The notes under the pieces are model-generated. The model worked only from the letters and a program-made list of their open reading frames with translations. It had not been told where the DNA came from and did not search any database. This document shows, piece after piece, positions 39,348 through 47,723 of a stretch of DNA of 64,000 bases (positions within the stretch are counted from its first letter, which is position 1; every line of letters starts with the position of its first letter). Source of the stretch: Paenibacillus_AM sp052180255 (GTDB taxonomy: Bacteria > Bacillota > Bacilli > Paenibacillales > NBRC-103111); contig NZ_CP197466.1 in the NCBI RefSeq assembly GCF_052180255.1, positions 2,480,001-2,544,000 of the forward strand, given 5' to 3'. A program made the translations under genes and the position numbers.

Positions 39348-41324
39348 TTACTTATCTGCTTTCTTTTCAATGGATAACCCTTTTACATGCTTACGATTCA
39401 TAAGTTTTCGGATCTTCCGATCCTTCTTCGTCTCAAGCACGATGTCCAAATCATAATTATCCGGGTACAGATCTTTGCTAGCAATATGCAGTTTTAGTCG
39501 TTTTTTGTTCACCTTGAACTTCTGTTTCTGAATCATCACCCCAACGTTCCCCATTGCATCCTCAAGGGAACAGACAATACCTGCCCGACCTAAGTATGAT
39601 ACATACACACTATCGCCTATTTCGAACTTTTTGACAGGCATTTGATGATCTTCTTCTGCGAGCGTGCTCTTATTAGGAACCACAGGCAGCACTCTTTTCT
39701 GATCGTGCTGAGCAACCTCAGTTGTATGATGTTCATTTTTCAGGATATTTCGATCATCGCCTTCAGTTGAATCACTTCCATGAACTCCAATCCCTTTTGC
39801 AGCGATCTCACTCGAACGATTAATAATCGTCATAGGTAATCCTAGTTTCTTCGCGATCAAGAACGCGTAACTCTGACCCGCCTCCCCGATTTTCAATTTG
39901 TAAAGTGGCTCCAAAGTCTCTGTATTGAATTCCATCCGCGCATTTTCAAATCCCGGAGTCGCAGCCGCAAAGCTCTTGATTTCTGAAAAATGGGTTGTCG
40001 CAACCACAGTCGCTCTTCGCTTCTGCAATTCCTCCAGAATGGCGATCGACAGCCCTACACCTTCCCCAGGATCCGTTCCTGAAGCCATCTCATCAATGAG
40101 TACAAGCGTGGAATGGTCTGCGATCTTCAAAATCTCGATCACATTGCGAATATGTGCTGAAAAGGTACTTAACGCATGCTCGATACTCTGACCATCACCA
40201 ATATCCACCGCTATATGACGAAATACTGCGAACTGACTTCCAGCCTGCACGGGCACAAGCAAACCAGACTGAACCATAATGGTTAAGATTCCTACCGTCT
40301 TGAGTGCGAGTGTCTTCCCACCTGTATTCGGCCCTGTAATGACTAAAGAATTGTATCGAGCACCAATCCCAAAATGCAATGGAACCATATGCCCACCCAT
40401 AAGTGGGTGCTTCGCTTCACGCAGCTCCATTACACCTTCCTCATTTAGCTCCACATTGGAAGCGCCGAGCGAAAGTGCATATTTCGCCTTTGCGAATAGA
40501 AAGTCATATATCCCAACTGTATCTACATTCAAAAGAAATTCTCTTGCGGATTGCTCAACCACTAGAGTTAAGTCACTTAAGATCTTGGTCTCCTCAATTC
40601 CTTCTTCCGCTTTAAGCCCGCTTCGTTGATACTGCAAATCCGCCAATTCCGTAGGTTCTATATATACCGTTTGACCGCTTGCCGATTCATCAAGAACTGA
40701 CCCTTTTACAAGCTTCCGATGTTCCTTCTTAATTGGCAGTACATATCGACCACCGCGTGTACTAACCATATTCTCCTGCATGATCGAACGATGCTTACTC
40801 AGCAAAGAATCAAGCTTCCCCTTGATTCGCTCCTCACATACATTGATCTTTTTACGAATACGCATGAGGTCCTTACTTGCGGAGTCAACAACCATCCCAT
40901 TGCGGATACAAGCTTCAATAGCAGACACAACCGAGCGCAAATCATACATCGATGATGCATAAGCACTGACACTTGGCGCAACCGCCACTTTGGACGCCAT
41001 ATAGCCCATTAACTGATTGCAGCTTCGTAAAAATTGTACGATGTGCATGAACTCTTGCTCGCTAAATACATATCCCGTATGCATGAGATTCGTAATTTGC
41101 TCAATACCTTCCAGGGAAGGAATCGGTACACTTGCTCCTTTTTGCAGCAAAGCTTTTGCTTCTGCAGCTTCATCCAGCCTCATGCGAATGGCTTTAATCT
41201 GTGTCATAGGGGTCATTTCATTCACATGTTGTTTACCACGATAAGATACGGCATAACCTCGTACAACTTCTTTAATTTTTTCATAATCCAATCGATTTAG
41301 TGCCGTTTGATTCAACGTGAGCAT
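39348..41324 (-). CDS. MutS2-like ATPase lacking the Smr nuclease domain
   Basis: MutS2-family protein of 658 residues, against about 780-790 for full-length MutS2. The core and lever domains (about 1-310) include GGRYVLPIKKEHR. The ATPase domain has Walker A GPNTGGKTLALK (about 332-343), Walker B LVLIDEMASGTDP (about 404-416) and ATTHFSEI (about 436-443). The C-terminus has the KOW-like region (GDSVYVSYLGRAGIVCSLE) but stops without the Smr endonuclease domain. MutS2 of B. subtilis splits collided ribosomes, and this paralogue keeps the ATPase part. It is preceded by a long attenuator-like leader. Confidence 0.88.
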   Translation of the reverse strand: MLTLNQTALNRLDYEKIKEVVRGYAVSYRGKQHVNEMTPMTQIKAIRMRLDEAAEAKALLQKGASVPIPSLEGIEQITNLMHTGYVFSEQEFMHIVQFLRSCNQLMGYMASKVAVAPSVSAYASSMYDLRSVVSAIEACIRNGMVVDSASKDLMRIRKKINVCEERIKGKLDSLLSKHRSIMQENMVSTRGGRYVLPIKKEHRKLVKGSVLDESASGQTVYIEPTELADLQYQRSGLKAEEGIEETKILSDLTLVVEQSAREFLLNVDTVGIYDFLFAKAKYALSLGASNVELNEEGVMELREAKHPLMGGHMVPLHFGIGARYNSLVITGPNTGGKTLALKTVGILTIMVQSGLLVPVQAGSQFAVFRHIAVDIGDGQSIEHALSTFSAHIRNVIEILKIADHSTLVLIDEMASGTDPGEGVGLSIAILEELQKRRATVVATTHFSEIKSFAAATPGFENARMEFNTETLEPLYKLKIGEAGQSYAFLIAKKLGLPMTIINRSSEIAAKGIGVHGSDSTEGDDRNILKNEHHTTEVAQHDQKRVLPVVPNKSTLAEEDHQMPVKKFEIGDSVYVSYLGRAGIVCSLEDAMGNVGVMIQKQKFKVNKKRLKLHIASKDLYPDNYDLDIVLETKKDRKIRKLMNRKHVKGLSIEKKADK

Positions 41325-41350
41325 CTCCCTTTTTTTGTAAAATAGAATAA

Positions 41351-41390
41351 AAAAAAGACGAAGAATGAACGTGTGTCATTCTCCGCCTTC
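41351..41390 (-). terminator. Second leader terminator before the MutS2-like gene
   Basis: Minus strand GGCGGAGAATGA-loop-TCATTCTTCGTC (one or two wobble pairs), followed by eight Ts, ending about 25 bp before the start codon. It would stop transcription before the gene unless overridden. Confidence 0.8.
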
Positions 41391-41403
41391 ACGGGACAGA
41401 TCC

Positions 41404-41646
41404 ACTACCTTGCAATGTCCGAAGTCCAAAATCGCATACACGAAAATAAGCTTCAAGACATCAAAAAAACCGTGCTAAAAAGCAGCACGGATGATATGCA
41501 AGGTAGGAAAATGCCTAGGCATAGTTTGATATCCGCTGTTCTTAACTAATCCTGAGGTGACCATTAGACACAACAAAATAAATGTTGCTTATTAAGCAAC
41601 TTACATGCTGTATGACTGGAACCTCGTATGGAATTTATTAGTTAAG
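41404..41646 (-). promoter_or_regulatory. Structured attenuator-like 5' leader of the MutS2-like gene
   Basis: On the minus strand ATTAGTTAAG's partner pair (plus 41637-41646 with 41541-41550) forms a 10-bp closing helix. Inside are GAGGT/ACCTC (41554-41558 with 41621-41625) and the hairpin GTTGCTT-ATT-AAGCAAC (41584-41600). Further down, a 10-bp segment at 41497-41506 can pair with 41404-41413 (TGCAAGGTAG/CTACCTTGCA), bracketing the first terminator. I do not recognise a known riboswitch class. The short leader ORF points to ribosome-mediated attenuation. Confidence 0.6.
41464..41490 (-). terminator. First leader terminator before the MutS2-like gene
   Basis: Minus strand CCGTGCT-GCTTTTT-AGCACGG followed by seven Ts. 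It lies between the two strands of the 41404/41506 long-range pairing. Confidence 0.85.
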
Positions 41647-41661
41647 ATAGCTCACCGACAT
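41638..41661 (-). CDS. Putative leader peptide MSVSYLN
   Basis: Seven-codon ORF (ATG at 41661, TAA at 41638) with an excellent ribosome binding site AAAAGGGG 8 bases upstream. Its last codons and stop lie within one strand of the 10-bp closing helix of the leader (41637-41646). A ribosome held on it would open that helix. It lies about 25-50 nt from the predicted transcription start. No homologue is recognised; the case rests on position and ribosome binding site. Confidence 0.55.
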   Translation of the reverse strand: MSVSYLN

Positions 41662-41692
41662 CAAAATTTCCCCTTTTATTTAGGATAGATTA

Positions 41693-41721
41693 AATATAGC
41701 TTATTCTTTCATTAATGTAAA
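41693..41721 (-). promoter_or_regulatory. Promoter of the leader and MutS2-like gene
   Basis: Minus strand TTTACA (41721-41716), 17-bp spacer, TATATT (41698-41693). It overlaps the last codons of the upstream phosphoesterase gene. Confidence 0.65.
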
Positions 41722-42594
41722 CACCGATAATTCAGGCTTGCTTAACAACCTTAAGGGCGCTCTTGTCGTGCCGATTCCCCGATTCACATACAACTGGATA
41801 GGTCCATTATCCCCCTGAATCCAATATTGTCCTTCTATATATTTGCGAGCAAGTGGCACTGTGACAAGTGCTATGCCTCCAGGCAGCTTGACTTGTCCAC
41901 CATGACTATGTCCGGATAGTTGTAGATCAACTGCATATGAGGTCAACTGATCTACCACATCAGGTTCATGGACAAGCAGCATATGAAATCCATCGGGCTT
42001 TAACTTACCCAGTGTTCCTTCGATATTTGGTTCCCCAAGCAAGAAGTCATCCAATCCTGAGATCGATATTTTTTCCTTAGAAGGAAGTGTAATCTCTTGC
42101 GTTTCATTTACAAGCACTGTAAATCCTGCATCTTTCATGATCTTCTCATAATGGCGATTTCCCCCGCCACCTCTATCGTGATTCCCATACACCGCATATT
42201 TACCGAGAGAGGACTTGATTTCACTCAATACCGTAGCTATTGTCTCACTTTTCCCAGAATAACCATGGAAATTATCCACGAGGTCTCCGGTAAACACGAC
42301 AATATCGGGTTTTTCTTGATTGATTTGTTGAACTAATGTTTTTAATTGCGGGATCGAATAATAATCACCTAGATGAGTATCACTAAATTGAACAATCTTC
42401 TTATCATGAAACCCTTTTGGCAAGTGGGATGACTTAACCTCATGCCTTGTCACTGCAAGTAAGCCTGGCTCTACAAATCTAGCATAAGCAGAAGCTGCAC
42501 AAAAGAAAATGATCCCGCATCCCAAAACGAGAAGGAACTTGATTCCCAAAGGACATTTGGATGAATCAGACTTCTTCACTCGATACCTGGCCAT
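41701..42594 (-). CDS. Membrane-anchored metallophosphoesterase (YkuE/YaeI-like)
   Basis: Calcineurin-like phosphoesterase of 297 residues with one N-terminal transmembrane anchor (about 17-40). Metal motifs are FSDTHLGD (about 70-77), GDLVDN (about 101-106), YGNHDRGG (about 134-141), LVHEPDV (about 205-211) and LSGHSHGGQ (about 224-232). It resembles YkuE-like enzymes of Bacillales, which act outside the membrane on unknown phosphoesters. Its 3' end contains the promoter for the downstream leader. Confidence 0.92.
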   Translation of the reverse strand: MARYRVKKSDSSKCPLGIKFLLVLGCGIIFFCAASAYARFVEPGLLAVTRHEVKSSHLPKGFHDKKIVQFSDTHLGDYYSIPQLKTLVQQINQEKPDIVVFTGDLVDNFHGYSGKSETIATVLSEIKSSLGKYAVYGNHDRGGGGNRHYEKIMKDAGFTVLVNETQEITLPSKEKISISGLDDFLLGEPNIEGTLGKLKPDGFHMLLVHEPDVVDQLTSYAVDLQLSGHSHGGQVKLPGGIALVTVPLARKYIEGQYWIQGDNGPIQLYVNRGIGTTRAPLRLLSKPELSVFTLMKE

Positions 42595-42714
42595 CCAAAC
42601 AACATTAATCCAATCACACCAACACTAAATACGATTAACAACACACTAACTGCATGAATTCGCATATCCATCTGTCCTTTATTTGCAAGTTAGGATTATC
42701 ATAACGCATGCATG

Positions 42715-44115
42715 TTACACCAATGTGACGAAATGGGTCTGTAAAGTAAAGTAAAAGGTAATTGTATCACCTGCAACTTCCACACCATATTGCGATTGAT
42801 GCTTTTCTAGAATACTCCTTACAATTGACAATCCCAGCCCTGTGCCACTAAGTTTCTTATTGCGCGAACTTTCCATCACATAGAAGGGCTCCCAAATTCG
42901 ATCCCATTGCATGACATCGCTCATATGCGCCTTTATTCCATTTTGAATCGTAAACTTAAGCATATCTGCTTTATTCTCTATAAGAATTCGAATGTCTGAT
43001 TCACTCGTATATTTGATCGCATTCGTTATAAAATTGTTCAACACCATCTCGATCTTAGGCTCATTCGCTAGAACCCAAGGAACTTCCAAATTAGAGTCAT
43101 CTGCGGTGAGGTTAAGTCCCTGCTGATTTAGGTTGACTCGATACTTCTCTAAGGTCCTACCTAGTAATTGTTGAAAATCAAACGCATGCATCACATATTG
43201 CTCGGTCTGCAGCTTCGATAACTCTAACAATTGATCCACCAGCATCGCCATATTTTCTGCTTGCTGCTCAATGACTCTCAAATAAGTCCCATCGTCCAAC
43301 CCATCTCGAATACCTGACCCATATGCCTTAATTAATGATAGCGGCGTTTTGAGTTCATGTGAGATATCAGCAATAAACGTGCGCAAATTCTGGTTCTTCT
43401 CTTCAAGCTCTTGCTGTGCCTGCTCCAGCTTATCACTCATGCCATTAATACTGCGTGCCAGCGATTCTATCTCATCACCTGTTTCAATCTGCACCTTGTT
43501 AAATTTCAGATTTGCAATATCTTCGGCTGTTCGCTTCAGTTTAGCAAGTGGCCCCACAATTGTTCGAGTAAATAACCCAGATAGCACAACCATCATAATA
43601 AGCGCACCGATTGCAATATACAGATTAAATTGATTCACGATTTGAATCGTATCTGTCGAGTAAGAGATCGATTCACCTACTGCTACGATGAAGTTGTCTT
43701 TTTTCATAAGAGTAACAAGAAAGCTCGACTTCAGCTTTTCCTGATTGAATATTTTTTTAACAACTTGACCTTCTCTAAGACTTACTAAGCTTTCGTCTGT
43801 AATCCAAAATTTACTGAGTGTAATCGACTTGCGATTCAATTCCATCTTGATGACATAATTAATTTGTTCAATCGAATCCCAAAGTCCCGCCTTAACGATT
43901 GTCACACCATACCTATGTTCCATCTCGTCTGCTTGACTAATCAATCGCGCTGTATCCATTTGTTCCAACTGAGCTGTTAAGTGCGCGAGATTGTTCTTTT
44001 TTTCATATAAAAAATACTTTGGTAAGAAGAACGTATTCACAACAAAAGACAACACAAACACGATACATAACGCGAGTGACATCCGTGTAATCAGCTTTTT
44101 ACTCAGCTTATTCAT
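42715..44115 (-). CDS. Sensor histidine kinase with HAMP domain
   Basis: Membrane kinase of about 466 residues. TM1 is at about 12-30, an extracellular sensor region at about 31-160, TM2 at about 163-183, then HAMP (about 185-240), H-box ADISHELKTPLS (about 249-260), N-box NNFITNAIKYT (about 357-367) and G-box SGTGLGLSIVRSIL (about 417-430). It overlaps the response regulator gene. Its large sensing domain differs from the loopless BceS-type kinases usually paired with BceAB transporters. Confidence 0.92.
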   Translation of the reverse strand: MNKLSKKLITRMSLALCIVFVLSFVVNTFFLPKYFLYEKKNNLAHLTAQLEQMDTARLISQADEMEHRYGVTIVKAGLWDSIEQINYVIKMELNRKSITLSKFWITDESLVSLREGQVVKKIFNQEKLKSSFLVTLMKKDNFIVAVGESISYSTDTIQIVNQFNLYIAIGALIMMVVLSGLFTRTIVGPLAKLKRTAEDIANLKFNKVQIETGDEIESLARSINGMSDKLEQAQQELEEKNQNLRTFIADISHELKTPLSLIKAYGSGIRDGLDDGTYLRVIEQQAENMAMLVDQLLELSKLQTEQYVMHAFDFQQLLGRTLEKYRVNLNQQGLNLTADDSNLEVPWVLANEPKIEMVLNNFITNAIKYTSESDIRILIENKADMLKFTIQNGIKAHMSDVMQWDRIWEPFYVMESSRNKKLSGTGLGLSIVRSILEKHQSQYGVEVAGDTITFYFTLQTHFVTLV

Positions 44116-44755
44116 GCCCATCTACCAGACTATATCCCATCCCGCGATGTGTCTTAATGATATGCTCTCCTACCTTCTCACGAAGTCTACGAATATGAGT
44201 ATCGACGGTCCGCTCATCCCCATAATAATCGAATCCCCAGACACGGTCTAAAAGTATCTTTCTGGATAAGATCTGCCCTTTATTCGTAATTAATTGCCGC
44301 AGCAGTTGGAATTCTTTTTGTGTGGCATGAAGATCTTGGCCATTCTTATGAATTTTTTGACCATCTAAGTCGACGACGAGATCATGAGCGACTAGCTTAT
44401 TGTCCATCTGCAGCAGCTTCTTCACTCTTAGCATTAATATCCGTGTATCAAACGGCTTGCGTATATATTCATCCGCTCCTGCTTGCAAAGCCATATATTC
44501 ATCTTCATGTTCACTCTTGGCGGTCAACAACAGAACTTTCGCGGTACCCTGTTCCTTCATCTCCTTACAAGCTTCAATCCCACTTACCTTCGGCATCATC
44601 CAATCGAGCACAGCGAGATCAATAGGATTCGAGTAAAATCGTTCAAGTGCCTCTTCGCCGTCCTGCGCGGTAACGACTTGAAAGCCCTCCTTTTCAAAAT
44701 ATGCCTTTAATATCTTAATCATATCAGGTTCATCATCTGCAATAAGTACTAACAT
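44108..44755 (-). CDS. OmpR-family response regulator
   Basis: Response regulator of about 215 residues. The receiver has ADDEPDM (about 5-11), phosphoacceptor Asp in LAVLDWMMPKVSG (about 45-57) and Lys in DEYIRKPFD (about 94-102). The C-terminal winged helix covers about 125-213 (ATQKEFQLLRQLI). The ATG at 44755 has GGAGGTG upstream; the frame extends to 44851 through a terminator and is not used. Confidence 0.93.
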   Translation of the reverse strand: MLVLIADDEPDMIKILKAYFEKEGFQVVTAQDGEEALERFYSNPIDLAVLDWMMPKVSGIEACKEMKEQGTAKVLLLTAKSEHEDEYMALQAGADEYIRKPFDTRILMLRVKKLLQMDNKLVAHDLVVDLDGQKIHKNGQDLHATQKEFQLLRQLITNKGQILSRKILLDRVWGFDYYGDERTVDTHIRRLREKVGEHIIKTHRGMGYSLVDGHE

Positions 44756-44825
44756 CCGGCCGCACCTCCAATTGGTTTTAGTGAAAAGACTAGCATGTGC
44801 AAACCTGTAATTGCAAGGAGACATA

Positions 44826-44862
44826 AAAAAAAGGAGCAAGTGTATCTGCATACACTCGCTCC
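44826..44862 (-). terminator. Intrinsic terminator after the BceAB-like operon
   Basis: Minus strand GGAGCGAGTGTAT-loop-ATACACTTGCTCC (one wobble) then eight Ts. It separates the transporter operon from the downstream two-component genes. Confidence 0.9.
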
Positions 44863-44884
44863 TAAAACTCGATTTTGCCTTGAT

Positions 44885-46777
44885 TTACTTGCGTTCTTTA
44901 GGTAAGACAATCGCTTTGTATAACTGCACGGTCACGAGGTAATAAGCCAAGTAAATCACAAGGAATATAAGAATCGGAACCCAAATCTTGTAATATGGAT
45001 CCATCAAAATCACGCCGAACATCTTCATCCCCATTATGACGTGAGCAACACCTATACATGCTGGCAATGTATAAAGAGCAAGGAGTTCTTTGTAGATCGA
45101 TTTAGATAACAGCTGCTTGCGTACACCAATCTTACGAAGCATTTGATAGCGCTGAATATCGCGCGAAGCACCCGATAAAATTTTGAACATCAGACAGCTC
45201 GCCATCATCGCTAGGAATGCAATCCCAAGGAAAAAGCCCATGAACATCGTTCCGCTTGACATCATGTGTATGCTTTCATAAAAGGTATACTTTGTATTAA
45301 GATCCCTGTCTTTCTGTTTCCCATAGCTATCAGCTAACGCATTTTGTCGCTCATTGATTTGTTTAAGGTCTTTTTTATATGAAACAAAATCGTCAACATA
45401 CGCTATATAGACCCTATGCTCATCCGCTTTCAACTTATCATAATTGTTCTGGTCGGCAATATAGACGGATCTACCACCAAACATTGGATAACTGGAATTC
45501 AATTCATCTGAGATCGTGCGTCTCCAGTTATTGCTAGGTTCTGTCACTTTGGAAGACGCATCCTTATCATTGTTGTGCTGCGTAATGTACATGGGCTCAG
45601 GCAGAGCGTCTGTCATCCGTTCAGGTTCTTTTTTGCCGCTGAACATCCCATTTCCTTTCGGATCATATTTACGTACAAGTGGCGGATGATCGACTAGATC
45701 ATTTTTAAGATAATACACCTCTTTATCCGTCACCTTATACCGATATTCATTCTGCTCCTTAATCTGCATCTTCGCCAAAAGCTCTTTGTCTTGCCCACTT
45801 GGGTCATGAATAACGATATCAGAAACTAGTGTTTCATTGGCCATAATAGAAGCGTTGTTCTGAAAAGCAAGTCCACCTGCAATCGCGCCTACACCTAGAG
45901 CAATAAGCATCGCAATTGTTCCTAACAATTTGGATAACGAATTTGCACGGAATTGAAGCTGGGCAAACGTAAAGGCATTTAGTCCTTTCGCATTGCGTTT
46001 CTCATTACGCTTCAAACGATTTACCCAAACAGGTAAGAATGTCACGAAAAATAAATACGTACCAATCGTAGTCGCAAACGCTCCTATGATAAACCCAAAT
46101 TGGAGGTATTCGGCAATATGCCATAGCGAATAGTAACCTGCTGCTAGGCAGCATATGGATAAAATAGCTAAAATAAAGGTCAGTACACCCTTCTTCAGAA
46201 CGCGGTCTTTATTCTCATCTGCACGGATGAGGTCAAGGATCGTTGTCCGCGAAAGCTTAATCGCATTTACAACTCCCGTTAAGAAGAAGATCACAATAAA
46301 GAATACAACTGTCATCATTACTGCCGGCATTAAAAAGGCCTTGTAACCCGTTGCTGTGAAATCAATTTGTTCCATTAACATTTTTCCAACGACTTGAGCG
46401 AGTCCAGCACCTACAAAAATCCCGATGATTAAGGCTGCAATCCCAACCAACATGGTCTCAACAAACATTAATTGAGTAATTTTTCGTTTTTTCGCACCTA
46501 ACATCATATACATGCCGTATTCTTTACGTCTTAATGACAGTAAGAACGAATTCGCGTAAAAAATATAAAAGAACGTAATAATTGCCAGCAATACCGATCC
46601 CACATTAAATATCATCATGATCGATCGGATCAGTGAGTTTGCTTTGACAAACTCTTCATTCATCGCAAGGGTCTGAAACATATAAAAGATTGAAATCGAG
46701 ATTACAAGACCAATAAGGAGAACGATGTAATCCTTCATCATTTTTCGCATACTGGAAAGCGAAACTTTCAGTAACAT
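44885..46777 (-). CDS. BceB-type ABC transporter permease (FtsX family)
   Basis: Membrane protein of 630 residues with about ten transmembrane segments. TM1 is near 18-36; further TMs cluster at about 55-75, 105-130, 150-170, 195-220 and 225-250, then 285-310. A large extracellular region (about 311-515) follows and three TMs lie near the C-terminus. The motif LRRKEYGMYMMLGAKKRKI (about 79-97) is typical of BceB/FtsX permeases. Such transporters protect against cell-wall-active peptide antibiotics or sense them. Confidence 0.9.
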   Translation of the reverse strand: MLLKVSLSSMRKMMKDYIVLLIGLVISISIFYMFQTLAMNEEFVKANSLIRSIMMIFNVGSVLLAIITFFYIFYANSFLLSLRRKEYGMYMMLGAKKRKITQLMFVETMLVGIAALIIGIFVGAGLAQVVGKMLMEQIDFTATGYKAFLMPAVMMTVVFFIVIFFLTGVVNAIKLSRTTILDLIRADENKDRVLKKGVLTFILAILSICCLAAGYYSLWHIAEYLQFGFIIGAFATTIGTYLFFVTFLPVWVNRLKRNEKRNAKGLNAFTFAQLQFRANSLSKLLGTIAMLIALGVGAIAGGLAFQNNASIMANETLVSDIVIHDPSGQDKELLAKMQIKEQNEYRYKVTDKEVYYLKNDLVDHPPLVRKYDPKGNGMFSGKKEPERMTDALPEPMYITQHNNDKDASSKVTEPSNNWRRTISDELNSSYPMFGGRSVYIADQNNYDKLKADEHRVYIAYVDDFVSYKKDLKQINERQNALADSYGKQKDRDLNTKYTFYESIHMMSSGTMFMGFFLGIAFLAMMASCLMFKILSGASRDIQRYQMLRKIGVRKQLLSKSIYKELLALYTLPACIGVAHVIMGMKMFGVILMDPYYKIWVPILIFLVIYLAYYLVTVQLYKAIVLPKERK

Positions 46778-46790
46778 TTATTCCGCCTCC

Positions 46791-47555
46791 TTATTCCATA
46801 TCCTGAGATGCGCCAAGTTCAGCAAGAATATCTAGAATTTGCTTATAAAATTGTTGGCGGCTGTCTGTACGGTGAATTTCAGTAAATAACTGCCCATCTC
46901 GAATAAATAAAATACGCTTGCAATAGCTCGCACTGTACGCATCATGTGTAACCATCAGAATGGAGACATCTTGCTTTTCATTGAGTTCCTGCATCGCTTC
47001 TAACATGCTCTTGGCATTCTTGGAATCGAGTGCGCCCGTTGGTTCATCGGCGAGAATAATCGCTGGTTCGTGTACGAGAGCGCGAGCTGCGGCAGCACGC
47101 TGTTTTTGACCACCAGATACTTGGCTTGGATATTTTTCAATGATGGCTTCAATGTCTAATGTCTTCGCTACTTTCAAAACTTTTGCGCGAATCTGCTTAG
47201 CCGATTGTCCTTGTAAGGATAGCGGAAGCGCAATATTTTCATAAACTGATAAATTCTCAAGTAAGTTAAAATCTTGAAAAATAAATCCAAGTGTCTTTGC
47301 GCGGAAATCCGCTAATTGCGTTGCATTCATTTTTGTAATATTTTTACCCGCTACCTCTACAATTCCATCTGTTGCACGGTCTAACGTTGAAATCACGTTA
47401 AGTAAAGTTGTCTTACCCGAACCGGATGGTCCCATAATTCCTACAAATTCTCCATCAGCTATATCAAAAGATATTCCATTTAATGCGCGGGATAGGCTAT
47501 CACCTTTTTTCCCATATACTTTCTGTATGTTATTCACTTCTACTACGTTTCTCAT
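46791..47555 (-). CDS. BceA-type ABC transporter ATP-binding protein
   Basis: MacB/BceA-like ATPase of about 254 residues. Walker A GPSGSGKTTLLN (about 41-52), signature VSGGQKQRAAAARAL (about 144-158), Walker B IILADEPTGALD (about 164-175) and switch His in LMVTHDAYSA (about 198-207). The ATG at 47555 has AAGGAGG 7 bases upstream. It is the first gene of the two-gene transporter operon. Confidence 0.93.
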   Translation of the reverse strand: MRNVVEVNNIQKVYGKKGDSLSRALNGISFDIADGEFVGIMGPSGSGKTTLLNVISTLDRATDGIVEVAGKNITKMNATQLADFRAKTLGFIFQDFNLLENLSVYENIALPLSLQGQSAKQIRAKVLKVAKTLDIEAIIEKYPSQVSGGQKQRAAAARALVHEPAIILADEPTGALDSKNAKSMLEAMQELNEKQDVSILMVTHDAYSASYCKRILFIRDGQLFTEIHRTDSRQQFYKQILDILAELGASQDME

Positions 47556-47671
47556 ATGATCCTCCTTAAACTTCCTACGCTTATGTTCATATCCCAAATC
47601 TTACTCCCATACACGAATTGTTCCTATCGATGTTAGTGATGCTTAAATGACAATTCTGTAAGTTAAATAAA

Positions 47672-47697
47672 AAACACTACCCCATAATGGAGTAGTG
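47672..47697 (-). terminator. Intrinsic terminator after the oligopeptidase gene
   Basis: Minus strand CACTACTCC-ATTAT-GGGGTAGTG then TTTTTTATTT. Confidence 0.88.
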
Positions 47698-47723
47698 CCT
47701 TATAAATCAATATTAGAATCCTC

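Noticed and set aside
41404..41646. Known riboswitch or T-box in the MutS2-like leader
   Set aside because: No T-box TGGNACCGCG motif or recognised aptamer core is present; the leader ORF suggests attenuation instead.
44756..44851. N-terminal extension of the second response regulator
   Set aside because: It would run through the BceAB terminator; the ATG at 44755 has a strong ribosome binding site.
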